Origin: Amphritea sp.
GTDB taxonomy: Bacteria > Pseudomonadota > Gammaproteobacteria > Pseudomonadales > Balneatricaceae
Direction of reading: 5' to 3'
Length of the DNA stretch: 64,000 bases
Assembly (NCBI RefSeq): GCF_016744155.1
Contig: NZ_JADGEW010000002.1
Coordinates: 124,001 to 188,000 of the forward strand
Shown: positions 8,886-17,992 of the stretch, one piece after another
How the letters are laid out: the number at the start of each line of letters is the position of its first letter
Numbering within the stretch: position 1 is the first letter of the stretch
Program-made: the position numbers and the translations under genes
The notes under the pieces: generated by a model
Told to the model about the DNA's origin: nothing
The model's input: only the letters and a program-made list of their open reading frames with translations
Databases searched by the model: none

Positions 8886-9643
8886 ATATTAAACACAATG
8901 TTCCGGAATATATACTGCAACGCAGTGCACGTCGCCGTACTATCGAAATTCAGGTTAGGCCTGACAGCATAAGAGTCCTGGCTCCAAAGCGGGTGGCTCA
9001 AGCCCGAATTGATAGCTTCGTGGTAGAGAAAACAGACTGGATTCGTACTCGTCAGCAAGAGCTTTTGCTTAGGCGGTCTTCGCAATTAGCGCCTGTGCTG
9101 CTTGAGCAGGACAGTCAGCTACTCTGGTTGGGGGAGCGATTCAAACTTTGTATTTCTGATAGAGCGACTCAGACCCGCGTCCAGCTTCTGCCAGACGGGA
9201 TAAAGCTGGAGTTATCGCGACGTATACGAAAACCCCAAAGCGAAGCGGTCCTTGAACAACTTGAACATTGGTATAGGGAGCAGGCTCTTCAGCTTTTCCA
9301 GCAGCGTGTGAACGACTGGAGCGGACTGATGGGTGTCGTACCATCCACGGTGGTTGTTCGCAGTTATCGACGTAAGTGGGGCTGCTGCAATAGCCGAGGT
9401 GTAGTGAGCTTTAACTGGTTGCTGATAATGGCTCCTTTAAACATTATTGATTATGTAATAGTTCATGAACTGAGCCACCTTAGAGAGATGAATCACTCTC
9501 CTCGATTTTGGTTAGAAGTTGAGAAGTTTTATCCTGACTACCCTAAGGCTAAAGTTTGGTTAAATGATCAGGGGAGAGGGCTGCAGTGGCCGCCAGTTCA
9601 GAGTGATGTAGGTAATAGATTGAATTTCCAGGGCTCTCTTTAA
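8882..9643 (+). CDS. YgjP-like metal-dependent hydrolase (DUF45/M48-type)
   Basis: Protein of 253 residues from the YgjP/DUF45 family of predicted zinc metallohydrolases. The metal site is seen as His195-Glu196-x-x-His199 (HELSH) with a third ligand at His205 in the MNHSPRFW motif. The N-terminal half has the family pattern RSARRRTIEIQVRP and the mid-region motif RRKWGCCNSRG. There is no signal peptide, so it is cytoplasmic. No substrate is established for the family. It overlaps the TgpA-like gene by 4 nt and closes the MoxR-DUF58-TgpA series; this attachment is not universal and may simply be shared transcription. Confidence 0.82.
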   Translation: MNIKHNVPEYILQRSARRRTIEIQVRPDSIRVLAPKRVAQARIDSFVVEKTDWIRTRQQELLLRRSSQLAPVLLEQDSQLLWLGERFKLCISDRATQTRVQLLPDGIKLELSRRIRKPQSEAVLEQLEHWYREQALQLFQQRVNDWSGLMGVVPSTVVVRSYRRKWGCCNSRGVVSFNWLLIMAPLNIIDYVIVHELSHLREMNHSPRFWLEVEKFYPDYPKAKVWLNDQGRGLQWPPVQSDVGNRLNFQGSL

Positions 9644-9812
9644 GGAGCACCAATGGCGGTGAAAATACCTGGATTTATAAGACTTTAGTTTTATTGGCTG
9701 CGAATTTCCAAGAAATGGGTAGTGTTTTCCTGTTTATAAATTGCGTTTTCATTTAAATATTCTTTAACGTAACAAAATAATAAAATTAACAATAACTTAG
9801 AAGCGAACGAGT

Positions 9813-11615
9813 ATGAGTCTTTACGATACAGTCGAACGGAATTTCTTTAACTCACTCACCCGCAAAATTGTCGGTAATGTACTTTTTTTACTCTTACCTT
9901 CAGTGCTGTTTGCGGGGCTTATCTGGTACAGCGCGGGTCAACTTGATCAAGTGTTAGTGCTAAAAAGTGGCTCGTCTGAGCTACAGTCCGAATTAGATAA
10001 CTTGCGGTTTATGGCCTGGCTTCTATTTGGCTTTGCTATCGTGGTAGCAACCTTTACGATCTTTTTTATGCGCCATATTTTCTTACGGCCGATTGGTAAA
10101 ATGATCGACGTCCTGAGTGCAATAAAGGACAAAGATGGTGATATCTCAGCCACGTTGCCAGACTTTACCCATGACGAAATATCTACCATGGCGTCGAGCT
10201 ATAACGGATTTTCAACCAGTCTGAAAAAAATTATATCTGATACCCGTAACCATAGTGTACGGGTCGCCCTGAGTGCGACTCAGTTGAGCAAAGTGCTACA
10301 AGAAGTGCATAAGTCTACCAGTGAGCAGGAGGAACAGGCGCAGCAGGTGTTGGTCTCCAGCCTTGAATCCACTACGGCTATTGAAGAGGTGGCTGGTAAT
10401 ACCCTTAGAATTTCTGAATATACCAGTAATAATCTGAATGAGATCAGAACCTCAAGCGATGAATTAGAAAAGGTGTTGGGCCAAGTTAGAAATATTAGTG
10501 AGTTAGCCCAAGGGTTTCAGGTGACCGTTGAAAAACTCAGTGCCAGCTCTGAAACCATTACTGAAATTCTGTCGATGGTTAAACGGTTTTCAGACCAGAC
10601 GAATCTGCTTGCTCTGAATGCTTCTATTGAAGCCGCGCGAGCGGGTGAGGCAGGAAGAGGTTTTGCTGTGGTTGCCGATGAGGTGAGAAACCTCTCACAA
10701 CAGGTACAGGTTGCGACAGCCGAGATTGATGAGAATATCTCGGTTATGGGAGAGTTGGTGAAAGATACTAAGATCAATTCTGCCAACATTCTTGAATACA
10801 CCCGCAACACAGAAGGCTTTATCGGCTCTACCAGCGAGCAATTTACACGTTTGGTACAGGACTTCGAAGGCGTTAATAATCAGTTAACGACCATTAGTTC
10901 AACCCTGGATGAGCTTTCTTATACCAATAAAGCATCGCATACCCATGTAGAGCGAATTGCGGGTATCAGTGGGGATATCCGTGATGAGATGAAGCGTTCA
11001 CGGGAGTTCTCGGGTGAGTTGGAAAGTTCAACAGAGGAAACCCAGGAGCTATTGTCCCGCTTTATTATTGGCTATGGTAGCTTTGAAGAGATCATACAAG
11101 CGGGACGTGAGTGGTCTCGTCAGGTACAGGAAGCGCTGGAAAAACTGAATAGTCAGGGATTTGATCTGTTTGACAAAAATTACCTGCGTACAAATGAGGG
11201 AAAACTGCCTGAAAAGTTTGATGTCAGCTATGTTGATGCTTTTGAATCCCTCCTGCGGCCAATGTACGATAACTGTTTAAGAGAGAAGCCTGATCTGATC
11301 TATGCCTTGGCTGTAAGCCTTGATGGCTATGCTCCTGCTCACCATCTGAAAGTGTCCGAGCCTATGACAGGTAACTTTGATATTGATAATGTGAAGAGCC
11401 GTCATCGTCGATTCTTTAAAGGTAGCCGCGCCGAAATACGACGTGTAACTAACACTGCGCCATTTCTTTTACAGACCTTTGTTCGTGACACCGGTGAGGT
11501 GTTGAACGACCTGACATTCCCTATCTATGTTAACGGTAAGCACTGGGGGGGATTTGCGGTTGGTTTCAAGCCGGAGCTGTTGCTTGATAGTGAGAGAACA
11601 ACTGAGTTGCGATAA
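9813..11615 (+). CDS. methyl-accepting chemotaxis protein with C-terminal sensor-like domain
   Basis: Chemoreceptor of 600 residues. Two membrane helices at about residues 20-40 and 70-90 enclose only a short periplasmic loop. A HAMP region follows (about 92-145), then the signalling domain with the hairpin tip [32 protein letters not shown]. After the coiled coil, residues 430-600 form a separate domain containing [49 protein letters not shown] spread over its length. That domain recurs at the C terminus of some proteobacterial receptors and is probably the cytoplasmic ligand- or redox-sensing part. No CheR-binding pentapeptide is seen at the end. An intrinsic terminator follows. Confidence 0.88.
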   Translation: MSLYDTVERNFFNSLTRKIVGNVLFLLLPSVLFAGLIWYSAGQLDQVLVLKSGSSELQSELDNLRFMAWLLFGFAIVVATFTIFFMRHIFLRPIGKMIDVLSAIKDKDGDISATLPDFTHDEISTMASSYNGFSTSLKKIISDTRNHSVRVALSATQLSKVLQEVHKSTSEQEEQAQQVLVSSLESTTAIEEVAGNTLRISEYTSNNLNEIRTSSDELEKVLGQVRNISELAQGFQVTVEKLSASSETITEILSMVKRFSDQTNLLALNASIEAARAGEAGRGFAVVADEVRNLSQQVQVATAEIDENISVMGELVKDTKINSANILEYTRNTEGFIGSTSEQFTRLVQDFEGVNNQLTTISSTLDELSYTNKASHTHVERIAGISGDIRDEMKRSREFSGELESSTEETQELLSRFIIGYGSFEEIIQAGREWSRQVQEALEKLNSQGFDLFDKNYLRTNEGKLPEKFDVSYVDAFESLLRPMYDNCLREKPDLIYALAVSLDGYAPAHHLKVSEPMTGNFDIDNVKSRHRRFFKGSRAEIRRVTNTAPFLLQTFVRDTGEVLNDLTFPIYVNGKHWGGFAVGFKPELLLDSERTTELR

Positions 11616-11644
11616 CCCTTCATTGTGTATCGTTACTCTGCAAC

Positions 11645-11677
11645 AAGCCCGCAACCTTTTGGAAGCGGGCTTTTTTA
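11645..11677 (+). terminator. intrinsic terminator after the chemoreceptor gene
   Basis: AAGCCCGC and GCGGGCTT form an eight-base-pair stem around a short loop, followed by six T. It lies about 30 bp after the stop codon. Confidence 0.88.
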
Positions 11678-11902
11678 TGTTCGCATTTTTATACGTCGTA
11701 GGTCCTGAATAGTGTGTCCTACATGGTTTTAGAGTTTCAGCACTAAAGATGTAACCGTAACGCCAGTTACAGATAAGGTACTTTCGCTTTACGCCTGCTT
11801 ATCCTTTAAGTGTGCAGCTATAGATAGGCCTGGTAGCGACTACTTTTTTAGGAGTTAAACGGCGCTAAAGTTGCCTGTTTTAGATTACTACTAACGCCAA
11901 TA

Positions 11903-11950
11903 ATGCCCTGACTCACAAAAAATAACTTTCGATGAAGAATCAGAGGGCAT
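11903..11950 (+). promoter_or_regulatory. leader inverted repeat covering the porin ribosome-binding site
   Basis: ATGCCCTGA at 11903 pairs imperfectly with TCAGAGGGCAT at 11940-11950, which contains the only ribosome-binding-like purine run (AGAGGG) before the porin ATG at 11952. If it folds in the mRNA, translation start would be masked. The rest of the 336-bp gap from 11616 holds the upstream terminator, a GTAAC/GTTAC repeat near 11752-11771 and presumably the porin promoter, which I cannot place. Confidence 0.35.
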
Positions 11951-11951
11951 C

Positions 11952-13070
11952 ATGAATAATAAGAAACTGTGGCGCAGCATGCCGTTAGCCTTGGCTGTAG
12001 TATTGAGTAACAGTGCGATGGCCGGGATCAGCCTGTATGATCAGGATGGCACAACTTTCTCTGTAGACGGACATTTCAATGCTTTCTACACCTATCAGGA
12101 TAGCGAAGATAAAGTTGCTGATACCAGCACTAAGACTTCACGCGTTCGTATGGGATTTCTGCCTAACTATATCGGCTTCAATGTATCAAAGCAGGTAGAT
12201 GACTTGAAAGTAGGCGGTCGTTCCTCTTTCTGGGTCTCTATCAACGATAGCAATCAGGATGGAGATGGCACCAAAACTGATTCAATGATCGATGTTCGTC
12301 AGTTCTACGCAACCGTCGATGGTGATTTTGGTCAGGTTCTATTTGGTAAGGATTTTGGTCTTTACGGGCGCTCTAATATCTTTGGTGATGAGCTGTTGAT
12401 GGGTGTTGGTTTTGCACCTGCCGCTTCGTCTAACACTACCTTTGGTAACATCACCACGGGTTATCCTTACGCTAATCCAACGGCCCAGATCACCTACCGT
12501 TCGCCGGTGATGAGTGGTTTACAGGTTGCTGTGGGTGTTCTTGATCCGAATACAACCGGTACTACAGCGGCTGGCGATTCAAACTCTGCACGCTTTGAAA
12601 CTGAAGTAACGTATAGCGCTGATTATGATGGTGTTGCCCTTAAAGCTTGGGTTGGCGGTGCAGCAGGAGATTCAGTTACTTCTGGTGTTGATGCTAAAGG
12701 TATCTCTTATGGTGCGCGGGTTGCCGCAGCAGGTTTTGCACTGACAGCTTCCGGTTTTGATCAGGAAGGTATCAGTCATGTCTTTGCCAGCAACACTTTG
12801 ACAGACAGTGCCGAGTCAGAAGGTTATCTGGTACAAGGTTCTTATACCTTTGATGCGAATCGTGTTGTGCTTTCTTATGGTCAGACTGAGGCTACTGCCG
12901 CAGGAAGTTCTGTAACCGGCCAGGATGATCTGACTGGCGTTGCCTTGTTCCATAAGGTAAATGACAATCTGGGATTGGTTGCTGAGTACACGGTTCATAA
13001 GACCAATAACGGTACAATCGATACCACTGAAACTGATACCTTTGCTCTGGGTGCGACTCTGAGCTGGTAA
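11952..13070 (+). CDS. outer-membrane porin
   Basis: Porin-like outer-membrane protein of 372 residues. It has a signal peptide of about 24 residues ending in NSAMA, an N-terminal strand beginning GISLYDQDGTTFSVDGHFNAFY, alternating beta-strand patterns throughout, a loop rich in Gly/Asn/Thr, and a C-terminal strand ending in Trp (FALGATLSW), as needed for BAM recognition. The size suits a 16-strand trimeric porin. It sits directly upstream of the regulators of alcohol oxidation, so it could admit the alcohol substrate, but that is inference from position only. Confidence 0.85.
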   Translation: MNNKKLWRSMPLALAVVLSNSAMAGISLYDQDGTTFSVDGHFNAFYTYQDSEDKVADTSTKTSRVRMGFLPNYIGFNVSKQVDDLKVGGRSSFWVSINDSNQDGDGTKTDSMIDVRQFYATVDGDFGQVLFGKDFGLYGRSNIFGDELLMGVGFAPAASSNTTFGNITTGYPYANPTAQITYRSPVMSGLQVAVGVLDPNTTGTTAAGDSNSARFETEVTYSADYDGVALKAWVGGAAGDSVTSGVDAKGISYGARVAAAGFALTASGFDQEGISHVFASNTLTDSAESEGYLVQGSYTFDANRVVLSYGQTEATAAGSSVTGQDDLTGVALFHKVNDNLGLVAEYTVHKTNNGTIDTTETDTFALGATLSW

Positions 13071-13106
13071 AACCCTTTGCAGCACTGATAGTGCTGTCTT
13101 GGTAGG

Positions 13107-13155
13107 AAGCATCCTTCCGGCAACCCCCTTCCTCTGTCGGCCTGGATGCTTTTTC
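13107..13155 (+). terminator. probable terminator of the porin gene
   Basis: AAGCATCC at 13107 pairs with GGATGCTT at 13144, followed by a T-run. The loop is long but contains a CCG/CGG inner pairing. A smaller AGCACT/AGTGCT hairpin precedes it at 13081-13095. Confidence 0.55.
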
Positions 13156-13169
13156 TACTTTAGCGTCTT

Positions 13170-13183
13170 AGTACTTTAGTGCT
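13170..13183. promoter_or_regulatory. candidate alcohol-regulon operator upstream of the FIST/kinase operon
   Basis: AGTACTTTAGTGCT differs at three positions from the perfect palindrome AGTACTAAAGTACT found at 18670. A -10-like hexamer TAAAAT begins 24 nt after the last base of the box (13207), the same spacing as at the other sites. The gene start is about 150 bp downstream. Assignment to the LuxR regulator encoded at 17.9 kb is inference. Confidence 0.5.
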
Positions 13184-13331
13184 GTAGTCGTTTTTGTTTT
13201 ATCTAATAAAATCAATAGCCTGTGATTTTTCAGTGTTTTAATTACTCACAAGCAGGTACTCAAGTATACTATTTTCAATCGTCTATCCCTTTTAGACTCA
13301 AAAGTCCTCTTATACTTGCGGGGTCATAGCT

Positions 13332-14495
13332 TTGACCATTGAATCATCACAGAATATATCTCAACCCGAGTTACGGACTGCATTTTCCTCCGATCGGAAT
13401 GAGCTGCGGGCCGTTGAGCAGTTGTACCAACAACTTAACGGGTCAGATCTTAACTTTGTCCTGTTTTTTTGTTCTGCGGAATATGATCTTGAAACCCTGG
13501 CTGATGCGATGCAACAGCAGTTCAAGGATGTATTGGTGGCGGGTTGTACCACCGCCGGTGAGATTACCGTAGAAGGTTATGCTCAGGGCTGTATTTCCGC
13601 GGTGGGTTTTTCCCGCGAAGCATTTGCGGTTAGTGGTGTGTTGATTGAAAGCCTGGACCATTTCAATTTCTATGATGCTCAGGGCATAGTGCAGGATCTG
13701 TCTGAACGCTGTATGGAGCAGCAGATAGCGCCTATTAAAGATCATAGCTTCGCTCTGACGTTGTTTGATGGCCTGTCGACCCAAGAAGAAAAAGTATTGA
13801 TTACGCTGGACTCTGCGCTAGGTAGTATTCCTCATTTCGGTGGATCAGCAGGGGATGATATCTGTCTTGCTAACACGCATGTCTACTTTAACGGTGCTTT
13901 TCATACCGATGCAGCCGTCATTATTCTTGTGAATACCAGTTGTGAATTCAGGGTGTTTAGTGGACATCACATGGAAAGCAGAGATAGTAAACTGGTCGTG
14001 ACAGAAGCGGATAGCGATCAACGTCGTGTTCTGGAACTCAATGCAGAGCCTGCAGCGCTGGAATATGCGCGGGTGGTGGGTCTGCCTTTGGAAGAACTAA
14101 ACCATCACGTCTTTGCGCTCAATCCGATTGCTGTGCGTATTGGTGAAGAATACTTTATTCGATCGATACAGAGCGTAAATGACGACCTGAGTCTGACTTT
14201 TTATTGCGCAGTAGAGAACGGTATTGTACTTACGTTGATGCAACCAGGCGAAATGGCCCCTCTGCTTGATCAGCAACTGACGCGGGAGGAAAACGCTCTG
14301 GGAGAACATCTGTTAACCCTTGGGTGTGATTGTTTCCTTCGACGGCTTGAAGCTGAGCTTAGAGGAGAAAGTGAACAGATCTCTGATCTTATGAGACGTC
14401 ACCGGGTGGTCGGTTTTAATACCTATGGTGAACAGGTTGATGGGATGCATATTAATCAGACATTTACCGCTGTAGCGATCGGGAGAAAAGTATGA
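13332..14495 (+). CDS. FIST-domain sensory protein
   Basis: Cytoplasmic protein of about 387 residues covering FIST_N and FIST_C, a small-ligand-binding sensory module often paired with signalling proteins. Recognisable parts are VLVAGCTTAGEIT in the N domain and PIAVRIGEEYFIRSIQS in the C domain. No ATG occurs in frame for the first 60 codons, so the start is most likely the TTG at 13332 with a GGGG element about 8 nt upstream. The stop overlaps the next gene as ATGA, tying it to the hybrid kinase. A FIST gene next to an ErcS'-type kinase is also found in the Pseudomonas ethanol-oxidation region, which supports an input role for it here. Confidence 0.85.
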   Translation: MTIESSQNISQPELRTAFSSDRNELRAVEQLYQQLNGSDLNFVLFFCSAEYDLETLADAMQQQFKDVLVAGCTTAGEITVEGYAQGCISAVGFSREAFAVSGVLIESLDHFNFYDAQGIVQDLSERCMEQQIAPIKDHSFALTLFDGLSTQEEKVLITLDSALGSIPHFGGSAGDDICLANTHVYFNGAFHTDAAVIILVNTSCEFRVFSGHHMESRDSKLVVTEADSDQRRVLELNAEPAALEYARVVGLPLEELNHHVFALNPIAVRIGEEYFIRSIQSVNDDLSLTFYCAVENGIVLTLMQPGEMAPLLDQQLTREENALGEHLLTLGCDCFLRRLEAELRGESEQISDLMRRHRVVGFNTYGEQVDGMHINQTFTAVAIGRKV

Positions 14496-17089
14496 ATGGT
14501 GAGGTGAAACCTCAATCCATCGATCTACCTGATCGCGTCGAAGAACTGGAGCGGGAAAATCGCAAACTCCAGAAAATAAACAAAGTGCTGATTGAGCGAG
14601 TCGAGGTTAGCGCCACCACCCGTACTGATCCATACGCTGCTTTCGAACACTCTGTTGTATTGGCTGAGCAAGTTCGGGAAAGAACGGCAGCATTGAATGT
14701 CGCTCTGGGTGATCTGAAAACCAGCAATACAGCGCTGAGTCAGGCAAAGCAGCAGGCCGAAGTTGCTCATCAGCGACTGACAGATGGTATTGAAAGTATT
14801 TCTGATGCTTTTGTGTTGTTTGACAGTGAGCGCCGGATTGTTCTGTATAACAGTAAGTTTGAGTCGGTATGGGCCGGTATTGGTGTGTCGATAAAGCAGG
14901 GCCTGGGAATTCAGGAAATTCGACGCCTGGCCGATCAACATCAGTTGATAGAAGAAGAGTTCTATGGTGACGAGGCGGACAACTCAGTATTTTACCGCCT
15001 TAAGGATGGACGATGGTTTCAGGTAAGCGAGAGAGGAACTCTCGATGGCGGTCTGGTTATTCTCTATACCGATATTACCGAACTAAAGCAGAATGAAACG
15101 GCCCGCCGAGAACGGGCGCTGGCTGATAAATCCCGGGTACTACAAAATACAGTCGACAACCTGTCTCAGGGGGTTGTGCTGATTAACGCAGAAGGTCGCC
15201 TGGAGGTATGGAATCAGCGTTTTCTTGAACTTTCAGGCTTTACTGAGACGGTACTGAATAAGCAGCCACTATTCAGTGACCTGATATCTCGTTGTGAGTT
15301 AATTCTACTGACGCCGTTTAGTAATCATCATAGTGGCAATGGCACTATCGAGTTGGAACAGAGCTTGCGTAACGGGCAGGTTATTGAGGTTCGCACCCAT
15401 CCTATTCCTGAAGGGGGGTTCGTTAACACCTATGCCGATATCACCGAACGCCATCAATACGCCGAGACGCTGCGTGAGAGTGAACAGTGGATACGTTTGA
15501 TTACCGATCACGTACCGGCGTTGATCGCCTATGTAGGGGATGATCTGCGCTATCAATTTACCAATAAAGTCTATGAAGACTGGTATGGCTGGTCCCGCGA
15601 AGCGCTGACGGGTAAAACGATTACTATGGTTCATGGCGGTGAGCAGTTTGTAAAACTCAAACCTTATATTGATAAGGCGCTTTCCGGTGAGAGTGTTACC
15701 TTTGAAATTGAGGAGAAAGATCCCAAGGGTGAGCCGCGGTATATGCTAAAAGCCTATGTGCCTAACCTTGATTCTGAGGGAAAAGCGGTAGGGCTTTTTG
15801 TTCTGATTCGGGATATTACCGACAGACGTAAAACGGCTCAGGCACTGCAAGAGTCTTACCAGACGATGGAGCAGCGTGTTGTTGAGCGAACCTCTGAACT
15901 TACCAAGCTGAATGATCAGCTATGGCAGGAAATCACGGAACGAAAGCAGGTTGAAGGGCGTTTACTTGAGGCGAGCAAGCATGCCGAACAAGCTAACCTG
16001 TCGAAGACTAAGTTTCTTGCGGCGGTCAGTCATGATCTGCTGCAGCCATTGAACGCAGCTCGGCTCTTTACCAGCGCGTTGCAGGAAAAGTCAGCCGTTC
16101 AGAGTGAACGTCATCTGATCGACTCAGTTGGTGCTTCGTTGGATGATGTGGAATCACTGCTCAGTACTCTGGTCGATATATCTAAGCTGGATGCCGGTGT
16201 AATCGAGCCGGATGTGACTGTTTTCCCGGTCAGTAGTTTGCTTAATAATATCGCTAATGAGTATAAACAGGTTGCCGGTAGTGAGAGGCTTAAGTTGCGT
16301 TATGTATCCAGTAGCGCAGTAATCTCTTCTGACTCTCAGTTATTGGCGCGTATTCTGAGGAATTTCCTTACCAACGCTATTCGTTATACCGATAGGGGCT
16401 CAGTGTTACTGGGTTGCCGGCGAAAGCGACACAGCCTGGTGATTGAGGTGTGGGATACCGGGCGAGGCATTCCAGAAGAGAAACTGGGAGATGTTTTTCT
16501 TGAGTTCAAACGATTGCAGGCGAGCCGGGACGAGGGTGACAAGGGGTTGGGTCTGGGACTGGCTATCGTTGATAAAATTTCCCGCATGCTGGGGCACTGT
16601 ATCAGTGTTAGTTCAATACCAGGAAAAGGCTCAATGTTCTCAGTTGAGGTGCCTTTGGCGCCTGCAGATCAATACACTGTAGAGGCAAAAACTGAGCATC
16701 AGCCGGTAGCTGATAACCTGCTTGAAGGTGCTTCAATCTGGCTAATCGATAACGATCCTGCTATCTGCCGGGGAATGCAGACACTCCTCGAAGGATGGGG
16801 TTGTCATGTTCAGACGGTTCATGACGAGGCTCAATTGCTTGGCTTGTTGAGCGAGCAGGAAGTGCCTGGTTTATTGATTGCTGATTATCATTTGGATGAC
16901 GATAAGAATGGTCTGGATGCCGCGATTAACTTTAATCAGCAATTAAGCGACCCGGTGCCGGTGCTTATGATTACAGCCAATTATACGAATGAGCTTAAGC
17001 AGGTTATTCGAGAGCAGGGGTACCTGTTAATAAACAAGCCGGTTCGGCCTATGAAGCTTAAGATGACACTGAATCACCTTCTAAAGTAA
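14492..17089 (+). CDS. PAS-containing hybrid sensor histidine kinase (ErcS'/NahK-like)
   Basis: Soluble hybrid kinase of 865 residues: N-terminal coiled coil (about 10-90), three PAS domains (about 95-210, 225-320 and 330-450), a second coiled coil, a dimerisation domain with phosphorylated His514 in the motif AVSHDLLQPLNAAR, an ATPase domain (NAIRYTDRG, DTGRGIPEE, GLGLGLAIV) and a C-terminal receiver with Asp798 in LLIADYHLDD. There is no membrane segment, so it reads an internal signal, perhaps through the FIST protein translated just before it. The layout matches ErcS', one of the kinases controlling ethanol oxidation in Pseudomonas. The likely output is the LuxR-type regulator encoded convergently 140 bp away. 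Confidence 0.88.
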   Translation: MNGEVKPQSIDLPDRVEELERENRKLQKINKVLIERVEVSATTRTDPYAAFEHSVVLAEQVRERTAALNVALGDLKTSNTALSQAKQQAEVAHQRLTDGIESISDAFVLFDSERRIVLYNSKFESVWAGIGVSIKQGLGIQEIRRLADQHQLIEEEFYGDEADNSVFYRLKDGRWFQVSERGTLDGGLVILYTDITELKQNETARRERALADKSRVLQNTVDNLSQGVVLINAEGRLEVWNQRFLELSGFTETVLNKQPLFSDLISRCELILLTPFSNHHSGNGTIELEQSLRNGQVIEVRTHPIPEGGFVNTYADITERHQYAETLRESEQWIRLITDHVPALIAYVGDDLRYQFTNKVYEDWYGWSREALTGKTITMVHGGEQFVKLKPYIDKALSGESVTFEIEEKDPKGEPRYMLKAYVPNLDSEGKAVGLFVLIRDITDRRKTAQALQESYQTMEQRVVERTSELTKLNDQLWQEITERKQVEGRLLEASKHAEQANLSKTKFLAAVSHDLLQPLNAARLFTSALQEKSAVQSERHLIDSVGASLDDVESLLSTLVDISKLDAGVIEPDVTVFPVSSLLNNIANEYKQVAGSERLKLRYVSSSAVISSDSQLLARILRNFLTNAIRYTDRGSVLLGCRRKRHSLVIEVWDTGRGIPEEKLGDVFLEFKRLQASRDEGDKGLGLGLAIVDKISRMLGHCISVSSIPGKGSMFSVEVPLAPADQYTVEAKTEHQPVADNLLEGASIWLIDNDPAICRGMQTLLEGWGCHVQTVHDEAQLLGLLSEQEVPGLLIADYHLDDDKNGLDAAINFNQQLSDPVPVLMITANYTNELKQVIREQGYLLINKPVRPMKLKMTLNHLLK

Positions 17090-17173
17090 TCATTCTGTTT
17101 TTTTAAGTTCTTCTAATGACGTTGTTTAAGTTAGATATGTGATCTGACTTAGACAGGTCGTTGAGTTGCTCAC

Positions 17174-17192
17174 CGGCGGATAGAATCCGCCG
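17174..17192. terminator. hairpin between convergent kinase and LuxR-regulator genes
   Basis: A perfect eight-base-pair stem CGGCGGAT / ATCCGCCG encloses the loop AGA. Only weak T-richness follows on the plus strand and none on the minus strand, so termination is plausible rather than certain. Confidence 0.4.
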
Positions 17193-17228
17193 AAAAATTG
17201 TTTTGTTTGTGAGCTGTTGTGTGAGGGC

Positions 17229-17897
17229 TTAGCGCTTGAGATAGTGATTGAAATCTACATTACCAGCGGTCAGTACTGCCTGAATGCGGTTGTGAACCCC
17301 AAGTTTGCGCAGAATGGCGCTGACATGAGCCTTAACCGTGGTTTCGGCGATGTTGAGGTTGTACGCTATCTGTTTATTTGACTCGCCCTCAGACATTCTC
17401 TCAAGTACCAATAGCTGTCTGCGGGTGAGGGAGGAAAGCATTTCGGGTGGTATCTTGCTTTCATCGTGACGGCGATGCATGCCATTAGAAGGTTTTTCAG
17501 AGCGAATGATATCTGAAGGCAGATAGACATTACCGTCCAGAATCTGTTGTAGTGCCTCAGTCATCTGCTCCCGAGGAGATGATTTAGTGATAAAGCCCAC
17601 CGCTCCATAGGTAATTGCCTGGAGTACGACCTGTTTGTCCTGTTCGGCGGACACGATTACCACTGGTATAGTGGGCGAATCGTTACGTAGGCTCATCAGG
17701 CCGTTAAGTCCATTCATTCCGGGCATATTAAGGTCTAGCAGAATCAGGTCAAGATCTTCTTCCTGCTGGGCGATAACCAAAGCGCTATCGAGATCTTCAG
17801 TCTCAAGTGTTTCGCAACCGGGAAAACCATTTTCGATTACGCTGCTAATCGCCTCTCGAAACAGTGGATGGTCGTCTGCAATTAAAATTTTATACAC
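17229..17897 (-). CDS. LuxR/NarL-family response regulator (AgmR/ErbR-like)
   Basis: Response regulator of 222 residues. The receiver has the acidic pair in [10 protein letters not shown], phospho-acceptor Asp55 in [13 protein letters not shown] and the conserved Lys in GFITKSSP. A LuxR-type helix-turn-helix follows at about residues 150-215 ([40 protein letters not shown]). Size and context match AgmR/ErbR (PedR1), the regulator of PQQ-dependent ethanol oxidation in pseudomonads. It faces the hybrid kinase gene and lies next to the CxxxCW gene. It is the best candidate to bind the palindromic box repeated upstream of the alcohol genes, though no copy is seen before its own start. Confidence 0.85.
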   Translation of the reverse strand: MYKILIADDHPLFREAISSVIENGFPGCETLETEDLDSALVIAQQEEDLDLILLDLNMPGMNGLNGLMSLRNDSPTIPVVIVSAEQDKQVVLQAITYGAVGFITKSSPREQMTEALQQILDGNVYLPSDIIRSEKPSNGMHRRHDESKIPPEMLSSLTRRQLLVLERMSEGESNKQIAYNLNIAETTVKAHVSAILRKLGVHNRIQAVLTAGNVDFNHYLKR

Positions 17898-17964
17898 TTT
17901 GTTCTCCCGCTGGACGCCTGCAACAATGGCAGTTTATTGTCCATTATAATTATTCTGTAATGGG

Positions 17965-17985
17965 ACTGGGGTATTCCCCCAGTTT
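17965..17985. terminator. hairpin after the CxxxCW-protein gene
   Basis: ACTGGGG and CCCCAGT form a seven-base-pair stem in the 95-bp gap between the two minus-strand genes. No T-tract follows on the minus strand, so it may be an attenuator or processing site rather than a terminator. Confidence 0.3.
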
Positions 17986-17992
17986 AAAACTT

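Noticed and set aside
11735-11748. TTTCAGCACTAAAG upstream of the porin, resembling the string after the 34458 box
   Set aside because: The palindromic box itself is absent here, so membership of the porin in the regulon is not supported.
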